IMG/VR virus record: IMGVR_UViG_3300027896_000023
Location: 1-64,000 of that record
DNA length: 64,000 bases
Strand: one strand, 5' to 3'
Source of the DNA: a virus
Below the pieces are notes generated by a model, which saw only the letters and a program-made list of their open reading frames with translations, was not told the origin of the DNA and searched no databases. Both the position numbers and the translations under genes were made by a program. Shown here piece by piece: positions 31,190-39,193 of the stretch (within the stretch, counting starts at the first letter, position 1; each line of letters starts with the position of its first letter).

Positions 31190-31204
31190 AGAGGTGAAAA
31201 TGAA

Positions 31205-31330
31205 ATGAGTGAACCAAAGATTTACTGGCGAGACATCGGGGAACATGGTGCAATAACACAGCGCGACGGATGCTACTACTGGGAGGCATGGCGAAGAAGC
31301 TACACCTGCACAACAATACCTGATGGGTGA
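31205..31330 (+). CDS. 41-residue aromatic protein
   Basis: MSEPKIYWRDIGEHGAITQR then DGCYYWEAWRRSYTCTTIP. GAGGTGAAAATGAA precedes ATG 31205. Two Cys and many aromatics; function unknown. Confidence 0.45.
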   Translation: MSEPKIYWRDIGEHGAITQRDGCYYWEAWRRSYTCTTIPDG

Positions 31331-31358
31331 AGCTAAAGTAAAGAATCGGTAACCACGT

Positions 31359-31502
31359 GTGCCATTTGGCAAACATGGATGCAAGCCATACTCCCGCCGA
31401 GTGTGGAAGAGTAACTCTCTTGTTCCGAAGGTTCGTCGGAAGACATTCACCGAACTGCAAAGCGGTCTGGTGACAAAGAGTTTACATGAAAAATACAGGT
31501 GA
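31359..31502 (+). CDS. 47-residue basic protein (weak)
   Basis: GTG start: MPFGKHGCKPYSRRVWKSNS and a basic helix, ending KYR-stop with the iterated motif supplying TGA. No clear ribosome site, so it may be a shadow of spacer DNA. Confidence 0.3.
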   Translation: MPFGKHGCKPYSRRVWKSNSLVPKVRRKTFTELQSGLVTKSLHEKYR

Positions 31503-31509
31503 AGAATGA

Positions 31510-32373
31510 ATGCGAATAGCATTAGCAGGATTTGAAGCCGACGTTTCCACTGAGTTAGTGAAGTCGGCTAAGCTGATTGATGAACCATTGATTGTTGAAC
31601 TCATCAACGGCTACCAAGAAGTGTGTAAGTCATGCGTTTCTTGCGCTGGCTGCACGAAATATCCGTTCTGTTCCTCCATCGAGGTTAAGGAACGGAGTGT
31701 ACCCTTGTATCCTACAGGTGAAACTTTTGTGGATGACGAGGGCGAAACCAAACCCGTCATGCGACAGGGCGAACCCTACAAGCAAAGCATGAAAACCAAA
31801 GGCGTAGAAGATTGCAACGGCGTGTTTCGACAGGTGAAGAAAGGCGAGTACAAAGGATACGAAGTAGTAGCAGACCCATCTGACCCCACCAAGATACTGC
31901 TTGAAGAACGAGTCATGTTCGAGGAAGGCACAAAGATTCTTGACATCACTGAAGAAGACCTGTTCCCTGCAGGTGTAGAAACAAACTTCTTAATTGAGAA
32001 GCTCTACGAAATCTATCCGCACCATGACAAAAGCATCGAGAAGGATAACCGCAACAAACAGAAACTCTACGAGATACATCAGCTACTCTCCGAGAAAAAG
32101 AAAGTAGCAATCAAGAATGGATTCGTGTGGCGTGGAGGCACGTATCAAGCGTGGGCTGCAATCATTGAAGCTATGACTTTTGAAGATGGCAAATGGTTAC
32201 TCACGTTGAAGACCACCCAAGCACAGCTTAGTTGGATTCATCCACAGGAAGTACCCGTTGTGTTGACTGAACTACAGGTGAAGAAAGCGCCAACCGTGAA
32301 CAACCTGACGGCGATTACAAGTTTCCTCAGCAAAGTAAAGGCTGAACAGAAGCCGCAACTGCAGGTGAAGTAA
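31510..32373 (+). CDS. Cys-cluster protein with C-terminal helical domain
   Basis: 287 residues. Residues about 35-55 contain CKSCVSCAGCTKYPFCSS, a five-Cys cluster that could hold zinc or an iron-sulphur centre. The rest is mixed alpha/beta with no recognised fold. ATG 31510 has AGGTGA from the iterated motif seven bases upstream. It carries at least three internal copies of the motif (YPTGE, PAGVE, ELQVKK) and ends LQVK. Confidence 0.6.
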   Translation: MRIALAGFEADVSTELVKSAKLIDEPLIVELINGYQEVCKSCVSCAGCTKYPFCSSIEVKERSVPLYPTGETFVDDEGETKPVMRQGEPYKQSMKTKGVEDCNGVFRQVKKGEYKGYEVVADPSDPTKILLEERVMFEEGTKILDITEEDLFPAGVETNFLIEKLYEIYPHHDKSIEKDNRNKQKLYEIHQLLSEKKKVAIKNGFVWRGGTYQAWAAIIEAMTFEDGKWLLTLKTTQAQLSWIHPQEVPVVLTELQVKKAPTVNNLTAITSFLSKVKAEQKPQLQVK

Positions 32374-32433
32374 GTTGGCTGACGACTTTCAGTTGATTGA
32401 ACTGCGCAACCAACGACATGGATGAGGAAGAGT

Positions 32434-32601
32434 ATGACCCCGAAGGAAAGAAAGTTAACTAGAGAATTCGATGCCATCCTCAGAAATACAGCTGAAGATT
32501 TAGAGACAGGCGCAGAATCCATCAAGAATCTTCGGGATGCACATGGCAAATACTCTGTGGATATACAGGAATCAAAACTTATGGAACGTGTTCAAACATG
32601 A
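32434..32601 (+). CDS. 55-residue helical protein
   Basis: MTPKERKLTREFDAILRNTA and EDLETGAESIKNLRDAH. GAGGAAGAGT precedes ATG. It ends in an ATGA-type overlap with the next gene. A tiny frame at 32375-32422 upstream was not counted. Confidence 0.45.
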   Translation: MTPKERKLTREFDAILRNTAEDLETGAESIKNLRDAHGKYSVDIQESKLMERVQT

Positions 32602-32885
32602 TGTATGAATCAGATGACTTCAAAGTTACACGCAACAAAGCTACACCTGAAAACCCCTTCAGCTTTACAACCAAAAGCAAATGCAAGAAGGGTTGGGTTT
32701 CAGCTAACTTCTTTTGGAAACCAAGCAACGTGACCATGCGAATCATCGGCGACAAGATACCATGCATGGAGATAGCGTATCCATTCGTGAACCACAACGG
32801 CGGCGGAGTGCTGGCGGACATGGCACCGCAGGAACTCCTACGTACGCTGGTTAATCGACTGAACATACAGGTGAAGAATCAATGA
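32598..32885 (+). CDS. hypothetical beta-rich protein
   Basis: 95 residues: MMYESDDFKVTRNKATPENP, then SKCKKGWVSANFFWKPSNVT and HNGGGVLADMAP. Ends NIQVKNQ, the motif again giving the ribosome site of the next gene. No family recognised. Confidence 0.55.
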   Translation: MMYESDDFKVTRNKATPENPFSFTTKSKCKKGWVSANFFWKPSNVTMRIIGDKIPCMEIAYPFVNHNGGGVLADMAPQELLRTLVNRLNIQVKNQ

Positions 32886-33298
32886 GTGAACAAGACGAAT
32901 GTGAAGATTGCAACGGCACAGGCTACGAGAAACATGGTAGCGCAGATGAGAAGAAATGTACCACGTGTAAAGGCACAGGCAAAGTACCCCACACCTACAC
33001 TGAAGAAGAGATAAACAAAATCATAAACTTCCATGGCGCCAACGGAAAACTCATCGACATCTTCTCCTTGCATGGCGTACTCTTTGTTGGCAATACTACA
33101 CCTATAGTTACCTTAGAGAATGGACAAATCAAACACTGCAATGGATGGGACTTGAGTCACGAGGGACAGTACACACGGTTCAGCACAGGCAACCTTGCAG
33201 TTTCCATAGATGACTTTTGGGATTGCCATACACCTGAAGAAGTACATGATACGTTCGGCGAACTGCTGGAAGAACGAGTCAAGGAGAATCTAGTATGA
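32882..33298 (+). CDS. DnaJ-type zinc-finger protein
   Basis: 138 residues. CEDCNGTGYE and CTTCKGTGKV form two CxxCxGxG zinc repeats in the first 40 residues; the remainder is a small alpha/beta domain (HGVLFVGNTTPIVTLENGQI). ATG 32882 overlaps the stop upstream, with AGGTGA in TACAGGTGAAG as ribosome site. No J domain is present, so it is not a co-chaperone in the usual sense. Confidence 0.6.
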   Translation: MSEQDECEDCNGTGYEKHGSADEKKCTTCKGTGKVPHTYTEEEINKIINFHGANGKLIDIFSLHGVLFVGNTTPIVTLENGQIKHCNGWDLSHEGQYTRFSTGNLAVSIDDFWDCHTPEEVHDTFGELLEERVKENLV

Positions 33299-33483
33299 GT
33301 TGCCCTAATTGTGGAACTAAAGTAGTAGACGTCTTCGTCACCAGCAACTACACGTTAACCAAAGATGGTGATGATTGGGTGCGAACAGACATCGAGAACC
33401 CAGTTGACGATTCAACCTACAGGTGTACCAAATGCCGTAAGGTGTTACCACCTGAACTGCTGGAAGAATTAGGAGTGACCTAA
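33295..33483 (+). CDS. zinc-ribbon protein
   Basis: 62 residues, MSCPNCGTKVVDVFVTSNYT ... YRCTKCRKVLPP: two CxxC pairs around three strands. Starts in an ATGA overlap. The second knuckle is encoded by CCTACAGGTGTACC, a motif copy. Confidence 0.6.
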   Translation: MSCPNCGTKVVDVFVTSNYTLTKDGDDWVRTDIENPVDDSTYRCTKCRKVLPPELLEELGVT

Positions 33484-33484
33484 G

Positions 33485-33685
33485 ATGAAAGAGTACACCG
33501 TGTACCTGAAAGAAATCATGGATGAAACCAGCGTGGATGCAGATGACGAGGCACAAGCGAAACGTACAGCTGCAGATTTGTTTCTGGATTTTCACCCTGA
33601 CCTGACCAGAGAATTTGTTGAGGCGCACATGGAGATAATCGAGACACGAGAACTGACAGCAGAGGAGGAGAAGGAAATTGGGTGA
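33485..33685 (+). CDS. 66-residue acidic protein
   Basis: MKEYTVYLKEIMDETSVDAD then a helix DEAQAKRTAADLFLDF; the strand-then-helix order resembles small proteins that modify sensory sequences in phage early operons, but no family is clear. One-base gap from the previous gene. Confidence 0.5.
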   Translation: MKEYTVYLKEIMDETSVDADDEAQAKRTAADLFLDFHPDLTREFVEAHMEIIETRELTAEEEKEIG

Positions 33686-34190
33686 CCATAGAACAAACGG
33701 TGAGAAACTTTACGATGAGTTCGACGGCTTGATTGACAGCGCCGAAGCGTATGGATTCCATGTGATTGCAGAAAAGCTACGCAAGATTCGAGACCACACA
33801 CCGAAGTATCCTACAGCTGTAGATGAAGGCATCAGTATGTTGAGGAAAGGAAAGAAGCCTCCTGCATGGATAGAGAAGCTGGATGATGATGCATTGAAGG
33901 AGACACTTCAAGATTGTAAAGAAGCATTGAAGTCACAGAAGTGTGGGTGGGATACGCATACTGTTGAGGAACTGCAGCAGCTTGAGGCAGAAACTACAAG
34001 GCGCAAAGGCTTACGGTTCTTAGACCCAGCAGCCTACGACCAAGAACAGCTAAAGAAATACTTCGTGCAACCTACAGCTGCAGAGAATCCGAAGTGCCCC
34101 AACTGCAAGAACATCATGGTGATAGATACCACAGGTAAGTCACACTGCGAATACTGTGAGAAGGAGGCGAAGCAAGATGGCAGAACCTAA
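33678..34190 (+). CDS. helical protein with C-terminal zinc ribbon
   Basis: 170 residues from TTG 33678 (GGAGGAGAAGG upstream). Helical N-terminal part (AEAYGFHVIAEKLRKIRDHT) and a C-terminal CPNCKNIMVIDTTGKSHCEY with a second Cys pair. Two motif copies (33811-33822 and 34070-34081) lie inside, as YPTAVDEG and QPTAAEN. Confidence 0.55.
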   Translation: MGDHRTNGEKLYDEFDGLIDSAEAYGFHVIAEKLRKIRDHTPKYPTAVDEGISMLRKGKKPPAWIEKLDDDALKETLQDCKEALKSQKCGWDTHTVEELQQLEAETTRRKGLRFLDPAAYDQEQLKKYFVQPTAAENPKCPNCKNIMVIDTTGKSHCEYCEKEAKQDGRT

Positions 34191-34518
34191 ACAAAAATTT
34201 GTCATAAGAGTTCACTTCACCAACAACGATACCTACGCAGACTGGAGTACAATCTACATCAAAGGCAAGATACCTGACAAAGCATGGCTGAAGAGTTTGT
34301 ACGATGGAGTGAATGAACCCAAAGACATGACGGTGCTGGGAACTATTCTTCCGCGACACCCGAAGATTCCAGTTGTTAGTCTTGACAACATTGCAGGAAC
34401 ATACGACGACCCGTATGATGCAGCGAATTGTATACAAGACCTGTCTTCAGCTGAAGATAGAAAGCTAGGACAGTACACGAATGGACAAGGAGTCATTGTA
34501 GTTTACTACAAAGATTGA
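34177..34518 (+). CDS. hypothetical protein
   Basis: 113 residues from ATG 34177, chosen for the AAGGAGGCGAAGC upstream. KFVIRVHFTNNDTYADWSTI and VVSLDNIAGTYDDPYDAANC suggest an alpha/beta fold. Overlaps the previous gene by 14 bases. No family recognised. Confidence 0.5.
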   Translation: MAEPKQKFVIRVHFTNNDTYADWSTIYIKGKIPDKAWLKSLYDGVNEPKDMTVLGTILPRHPKIPVVSLDNIAGTYDDPYDAANCIQDLSSAEDRKLGQYTNGQGVIVVYYKD

Positions 34519-34528
34519 GGAATGAAAG

Positions 34529-34732
34529 TTGAGTAAGAAAAAGCAAGGACAAGTCATCGCCAATGGCGTACCTGTGTATGGCTTCGACGAATACAACGAG
34601 GCGGGTGCACGTATGGTAGCTGGCGGCGAGTTGAAAAAGATACTCCGTTTGAAGCGGAGTCTTGGAGAAATCCGAGTACAGTATCCATCGGGGCGAGAAG
34701 TCCTGATAAAAATATCAGAGGTAAACGAGTAA
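34529..34732 (+). CDS. small basic protein
   Basis: 67 residues from TTG 34529. MSKKKQGQVIANGVPVYGFD and LKKILRLKRSLGEIRVQYPS: basic, beta/helix mixed, plausible nucleic-acid binder. Ends in a TAATG overlap with the next gene. Confidence 0.5.
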   Translation: MSKKKQGQVIANGVPVYGFDEYNEAGARMVAGGELKKILRLKRSLGEIRVQYPSGREVLIKISEVNE

Positions 34733-35292
34733 TGAAAGTGTTTAGTTTTGACAAGGAAACATTGTTGGAAGAATTGAAGACTAACCCGAAGTGGAGTAAG
34801 TACCTCAGCATCTACAACAAAGAAGATGGAGACGGAGACCTGTCACAAAAGTTCAATGAAGACTGTACGGGCTGCTGCAACCCAAGCACATTGATGTTTG
34901 TGTTGGCTGACACAGAAGAGGAAGCAAAAGAAATGACCTTCAAAAACGAAGCTGGAATGTGCGGCGACTGCATGGCAACTGAACTGGCTAACACTGAAGG
35001 CGGGACCTACGAACTTCATTACCATAAAGATACAACTGCACCTGCAGGAAAAATCTACAAAGTCCCAGCGTGCGAATCCTGTGGGGAACCTTTAGAGAAA
35101 GTTCAGTTCAACGACTACACCACGTACACATTCAACGCGAAGATAGGACAGTATGAGAACACAGGCGGCGATGCTGAAAGCAAATGCAACGAGTGTGAAG
35201 CAAAACTGGGAGATGAAGTGGGCGACTTCGTTGGCGACTACCAAGCTACCAAGCTAATTAAAGAAAAGAAACCTACAGGTGAAACCAAATGA
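34732..35292 (+). CDS. Cys-rich zinc protein
   Basis: 186 residues with three Cys groups: CTGCCNPS (near 44), CGDCM (near 82) and a later CESCGEPL...CNECE pair (near 120-160), enough for two zinc sites. Acidic overall. Ends PTGETK, encoded by CCTACAGGTGAAACC, which is also the ribosome site of the next gene. Confidence 0.55.
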   Translation: MKVFSFDKETLLEELKTNPKWSKYLSIYNKEDGDGDLSQKFNEDCTGCCNPSTLMFVLADTEEEAKEMTFKNEAGMCGDCMATELANTEGGTYELHYHKDTTAPAGKIYKVPACESCGEPLEKVQFNDYTTYTFNAKIGQYENTGGDAESKCNECEAKLGDEVGDFVGDYQATKLIKEKKPTGETK

Positions 35293-35741
35293 ACAACAGC
35301 ATTGTCACATCAATCATGGCAGAGATAACTCCTGATGACATCGACCCAACAACTGAAGCTATAATCTTCCTTATCGATAATCGCTACAAAGAACTAGGCA
35401 TCGAAACAAAATACGGCAAAACCATCACACTTGACACAACACCTAAACCTGAACGGCATGGCTACAGCAGTTACTTTGAACCTCTTAACAAACAAGTTGC
35501 AACCTTAGACATCCGTAAGAAAGGAGCTATCAATGGCAAAGCTGAACTGCAATTCACAGCCCGCCCTGAAACCATTGGAGACGAAGACAATGAAGAGGAA
35601 GTATTCATTGTCACTGTGGAAGAACGAGGGATGCTAGATGCAACTGGAAACTACAAGCAGTTCAAGACGCCACGTGGAACCTACACAATCAAGGGTACAG
35701 AGAAAGCTGAGTTCAAAATTATCAACGAGGTGCTACCATGA
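35289..35741 (+). CDS. hypothetical protein
   Basis: 150 residues, MNNSIVTSIMAEITPDDIDP start, beta-rich middle (KAELQFTARPETIGDEDNEE) and KFKTPRGTYTIKG-like end. ATGA overlaps on both sides bind it to its neighbours. No family recognised. Confidence 0.5.
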   Translation: MNNSIVTSIMAEITPDDIDPTTEAIIFLIDNRYKELGIETKYGKTITLDTTPKPERHGYSSYFEPLNKQVATLDIRKKGAINGKAELQFTARPETIGDEDNEEEVFIVTVEERGMLDATGNYKQFKTPRGTYTIKGTEKAEFKIINEVLP

Positions 35742-36421
35742 CCGAACTACAGGTGAAGAAACAGAACCTCCGCCAACAGTTTGAACATTTCCTACTGACC
35801 GACTATCCTTCTGATGCAGGAGAAACATTGAAGGAAGCCCAGAAGTACGCTAAAGAAATGTACTTCAGTGACCCAGACGGCAGCATACCTGACCAATACA
35901 TAGGCGAAGATATACTGAATGACATCAACAGCAAATTCTACCGTGTGCTTTCATTCATCCGCAGCCTATTCGAAGCGAAGCATCCAGAAGCTAAAGACGT
36001 CTTTATCAACGTAGACCCAAGCTACGAAGACCACACCTGCTATGTGGTACATCAATACAGCAGCCACAAAGTTCTACTCAGTGGCAACGACAAAGCATGG
36101 AACTTCTGGTGGCGTAACGTGTATGAATTCAAACGGTTCGTAACGTCTACGCTTGAGGCGATGGAAGAAATCTACAAGCCCCAAACATTGCACGTAGTCA
36201 TCAACAACTACGGCGGAGTTCTGAATGACATTGACCCATTCGTTGATGAAGCAGATGCATTGAAACAGTTTGAAGTGTACGCTGAAATTCCCTATGCTAC
36301 ATACGCCAAACGCAAAGCAGCTTACGACAAAGGCAAACGCGGCAACCTCTGGGATGATGAAGACACAGATGTACAGGTGTGGGAAATCAAAGTGATACCC
36401 AAAGGAGGCAAGCCTGAGTAA
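35738..36421 (+). CDS. hypothetical protein
   Basis: 227 residues. Begins MTELQVKKQNLRQQFEHFLL with the motif at codons 3-6. Helical N-terminal half and a C-terminal half with HVVINNYGGVLNDIDPFVDE. No catalytic signature found. TAATG overlap with the next gene. Confidence 0.5.
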   Translation: MTELQVKKQNLRQQFEHFLLTDYPSDAGETLKEAQKYAKEMYFSDPDGSIPDQYIGEDILNDINSKFYRVLSFIRSLFEAKHPEAKDVFINVDPSYEDHTCYVVHQYSSHKVLLSGNDKAWNFWWRNVYEFKRFVTSTLEAMEEIYKPQTLHVVINNYGGVLNDIDPFVDEADALKQFEVYAEIPYATYAKRKAAYDKGKRGNLWDDEDTDVQVWEIKVIPKGGKPE

Positions 36422-36543
36422 TGCCGTACCTTGTGAAAGCTAAGATAACAGGAGAGAGACAAAAGGTGAAGCGTCTTCTGGAAGAAGTAGACTTGCTTGC
36501 CCAACAACTACACGTGAAGGTTGAGTACGATGCCGTTGAATGA
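36421..36543 (+). CDS. 40-residue protein
   Basis: MPYLVKAKITGERQKVKRLL then EEVDLLAQQLHVKVEYD: a strand-helix-strand layout. Its start overlaps the upstream stop (TAATG). Short, but packing and codon use match neighbours. Confidence 0.45.
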   Translation: MPYLVKAKITGERQKVKRLLEEVDLLAQQLHVKVEYDAVE

Positions 36544-36793
36544 TAACCTGCAAGAGTGGTACAACGAACACATGAAGACACTCGTTGACCAAGCATCTAA
36601 AGAACAGCCCCTTCCCAAAGGAAGCAACATGTTAGAGATGGTGAACCGCCTGATAGCACGAAACAAAATCCATGCCAAGACACTGATACTCAAAGACCTA
36701 CAGGTGCAGTTCAACCTGACACCTTACCCTGAAGAAGTGAAACTTGTCTGTCCCATTTGTGACAGAGAAATATCGGAGGAACATCCAGTATGA
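36530..36793 (+). CDS. small protein with C-terminal Cys pair
   Basis: 87 residues from ATG 36530: an amphipathic helix (DNLQEWYNEHMKTLVDQASK), a basic segment, a motif-encoded KDLQVQF and a terminal VCPICDREI Cys pair. Overlaps the previous gene by 14 bases and the next by four. Confidence 0.5.
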   Translation: MPLNDNLQEWYNEHMKTLVDQASKEQPLPKGSNMLEMVNRLIARNKIHAKTLILKDLQVQFNLTPYPEEVKLVCPICDREISEEHPV

Positions 36794-37170
36794 AAGTTGA
36801 GATGAAAGAACAGAAACATTTGTGGATAGTCTTTGGAGACCAAGCTACCCGCAACCAAGCAGAGGTCATCATAGACCTTGAACACAACGATGTACGCATT
36901 TGCGATTATCGTAGCCAAGTAGTCAAGGTGCGGCTGAAACCAGACCTACAGGTGAAGGACATCTTAGTCAACGACGTATTCCAAGCAGTCGAACAGCCAT
37001 CAACGCTTTTATTGCATTGCGTGGTGGCGGATTGTCGCCGCCGAGTAACAAGAAGTATTCGCAGCCATAAAAATGGGTACACCCAGGAGAATTTTACCAA
37101 GAGTTATGTTGCTATGTTCGAGGTTTACATTGGCGGATTTCGATATGAAAAGAAAACCGAAAAGACCTAG
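36790..37170 (+). CDS. hypothetical protein with chimaeric C-terminus
   Basis: 126 residues. Residues 1-60 (KHLWIVFGDQATRNQAEVII; VVKVRLKPDLQVKD) look native. From about residue 97 the frame runs through the 56-base duplicate of the protease gene (37080-37135), read in the antisense direction, giving an unrelated tail. The upstream GGCGG/CCGCC hairpin (37027-37043) may mark the joint. The original C-terminus seems to be lost. Confidence 0.5.
   Translation: MKVEMKEQKHLWIVFGDQATRNQAEVIIDLEHNDVRICDYRSQVVKVRLKPDLQVKDILVNDVFQAVEQPSTLLLHCVVADCRRRVTRSIRSHKNGYTQENFTKSYVAMFEVYIGGFRYEKKTEKT
37080..37135 (+). repeat. 56-base copy of protease gene segment
   Basis: Identical over 56 bases to 7400-7455, in the same plus-strand orientation, then one mismatch and four more matches. 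Because the protease gene is on the minus strand, plus-strand transcripts here carry its exact antisense. The parent site encodes the strand with catalytic His113. Confidence 0.9.
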
Positions 37171-37267
37171 ATGCTTTCAGAAAGCGCACAGTGGAACAGA
37201 AGAGTTTGAGAAATGCCAACTGTGTCTTTGGCAAGATTGCTGTGAAGCACATTACCAACTCACTTAG
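37145..37267 (+). CDS. 40-residue Cys-rich protein
   Basis: MKRKPKRPRCFQKAHSGTEE then KCQLCLWQDCCEAH: five Cys and a His, basic N-terminus. GGCGGA, at the end of the duplicated segment, is the nearest ribosome-like site, so expression may depend on the insertion. Confidence 0.4.
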   Translation: MKRKPKRPRCFQKAHSGTEEFEKCQLCLWQDCCEAHYQLT

Positions 37268-37268
37268 G

Positions 37269-37450
37269 CTCTCTTAAGTTGGTTTACGATTAAAGATGCA
37301 TCAGTTGTTATCCGCTTCCGCATCGACGGCAAAGTGCACCAAGAAATTGTGGACTATCCAATGATCGAAGTCTCTGCAGACATATCCGCATTGAAGACGT
37401 ACCTGCACAAAGCAGTAGCAGACTTCAACAGCAGGGGGAACAAGCAATGA
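37269..37450 (+). pseudogene. start-less gene remnant
   Basis: An open frame with good coding character (TIKDASVVIRFRIDGKVHQE; VDYPMIEVSADISALKTYL) runs to a TGA that overlaps the next ATG, as a real operon gene would, but no ATG, GTG or TTG with a ribosome site exists at its front. Probably a gene that lost its 5' part when the upstream segment was rearranged. Confidence 0.4.
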
Positions 37451-38058
37451 CTGAAGCTACAGCTGCAGTTAAACCAAGCCGCTGCGACAACTGCACCGTT
37501 GATCCAGAAGTCAGACGCAACACCCATTGTTGTGAACAGTGCACTCCAGAGAATCCGCAAAGCCAAACAGAAAACAGCAGAGTCTTCCTCGTCGGCAGCC
37601 ATTCAACAACAATACCAAACCTATCTTCATACCGCGTAACCAAGTATCCGAACGGAACCTACAGGTGCACCTGCAGAAACTTCATCTTCAACCGTGACAA
37701 ACCAGACCAACCTGAAGACAAACACATCGCAGACGCCAAAGCCAAATCAGATAACGTATCTGAAATCACCAACCTCGACATGAAAGCTGTACTGATTCAT
37801 CTAGAGAACGTAGCCTCCATCATTGAGAAACATGCTGACTTACCAGACCAGCCGACAGTATGGTTTGGCCACGTGCGTGATACCCTGCGTGCCCACGAGT
37901 ACAAACTTACAGGTGCAGATCAAGCGTACCTGATGACGGAGATCACCGGCGCCGAAACTTTCTGGATGCGATTCGATCAGAAGCGCAGGCAAATAGACCA
38001 TCCTGAAGTGAAAGCTTCAGGTGAAGAAAAGAAGAAGACAGGAGTGTATTTCTTATGA
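37447..38058 (+). CDS. SWIM-like zinc protein
   Basis: 203 residues. N-terminal Cys cluster (CDNCTVDPEVRRNTHCCEQC), then YPNGTYRCTCRNFIFNRDKP with a later Lys-His, resembling a SWIM finger like that at 28012-28410, then a helical C-terminal domain (MKAVLIHLENVASIIEKHAD). Starts in an ATGA overlap. Confidence 0.55.
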   Translation: MTEATAAVKPSRCDNCTVDPEVRRNTHCCEQCTPENPQSQTENSRVFLVGSHSTTIPNLSSYRVTKYPNGTYRCTCRNFIFNRDKPDQPEDKHIADAKAKSDNVSEITNLDMKAVLIHLENVASIIEKHADLPDQPTVWFGHVRDTLRAHEYKLTGADQAYLMTEITGAETFWMRFDQKRRQIDHPEVKASGEEKKKTGVYFL

Positions 38059-38192
38059 CCGAGAGAACAGCACACACCCAGTTACCTGGAGACAACCTTC
38101 TTCCAAAGAAGAAAGTAAAGTGCCCCTTCTGTCCCAAAGAGTTTGACACCGTTATAGAAATGATAAAGCATGATGATGAGGCGCATGAGTAA
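38055..38192 (+). CDS. 45-residue C2H2 zinc finger
   Basis: KCPFCPKEFDTVIEMIKHDD then EAH: a single classical C2H2 finger (Cys-x2-Cys, Phe, Leu-like, His-x4-His). Overlaps its neighbours by four and one bases and directly precedes the DNA ligase. Confidence 0.6.
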   Translation: MTERTAHTQLPGDNLLPKKKVKCPFCPKEFDTVIEMIKHDDEAHE

Positions 38193-39193
38193 TGCCTAAA
38201 GAAAGATGTATGTTAGGATATGACAGCGACTTATCTGCACTCCACATGGAGAACATCCATGAGTATCTCGTGCAGGTAAAGTGGGATGGCAACCGTGCCG
38301 TAACAGAATTCAACAGAGGCACAGTGCACATCGTTGGCAGAAGCGGAGAAGATTGGACAGACCGCCTGCCTGAAATGGTAGAGGCCCTTCAGCAATTAGC
38401 CAAAGCTACAGCTGCAACTTACTTCAAAATTGACGGAGAGATTGTAGTGTTCAAGGATGGACACAGCCACCTGCCAAGCGCCAACGCACGAGTCCACACT
38501 AAAGATAGGCAACGCATCAAGCTGATCCTGCGACGCACCCTCCCCGTAACCTACATGATATTCGACGTACTCAACTGGAACGGCAACGATTTTACAGGTG
38601 CATCTTTAACAAGACGCGACGAAATCCTGGAGAACATCTTCCAAATTCCACACATGTTACCAGACGGAACCCGCCTAGACGGTCGCAGCCTACAGCTGCA
38701 GATTCCCGGCTTACAGAAAGTTCCAACGTACAGCAACCCTGACGAATGCTGGGAAGAGTGGGTAATGAAACGTAAAGAAGAAGGAGTTATGCTGAAGAAA
38801 AAGGACAGCATCTACATGTTCGACCGCAGCAGAGATTGGTTGAAAATCAAAGCACGAGACAAAGGAACATTCAAAGTAGTAGGATACACTGCTGGCAATG
38901 GCAACCGAGAAGAACTCTATGGTGCACTGGTGATTGCTAATCCAACTACAGGTGCGTACTGTGGACGGTGTGGTGGCGGCTTTTCACAGGAGATGGCTGA
39001 AGACATAATTACAGTTCTAAAGCATGAACCGCAAACGGGGTTACCTTTTACGGAGAGTGAAGTGGGTAGACCATACACTGCAGTTGATACACATATGTTG
39101 GTTGAGGTTGCTTTTCAAGCTACGGACAATTATAGTACAACTGGAAAGCTTCGAAGCCCACAATTAATACGCTGGTGGATACCTGAATCCTAA
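38192..39193 (+). CDS. ATP-dependent DNA ligase (hybrid C-terminus)
   Basis: 333 residues. Motif I VQVKWDGNRA gives the adenylated Lys near residue 30; motif III FKIDGEIVVF, motif IV EEGVMLKK and motif V DWLKIKAR follow in order, then an OB-fold with CGRCGGGF. The compact form resembles LigD-type and viral ligases. The last about 80 codons have a different base use (more T/A at third positions) from the rest and are closely matched at protein level by the orphan fragment at 40039-40269, so the native end was replaced by the insertion next to it. Confidence 0.85.
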   Translation: MPKERCMLGYDSDLSALHMENIHEYLVQVKWDGNRAVTEFNRGTVHIVGRSGEDWTDRLPEMVEALQQLAKATAATYFKIDGEIVVFKDGHSHLPSANARVHTKDRQRIKLILRRTLPVTYMIFDVLNWNGNDFTGASLTRRDEILENIFQIPHMLPDGTRLDGRSLQLQIPGLQKVPTYSNPDECWEEWVMKRKEEGVMLKKKDSIYMFDRSRDWLKIKARDKGTFKVVGYTAGNGNREELYGALVIANPTTGAYCGRCGGGFSQEMAEDIITVLKHEPQTGLPFTESEVGRPYTAVDTHMLVEVAFQATDNYSTTGKLRSPQLIRWWIPES

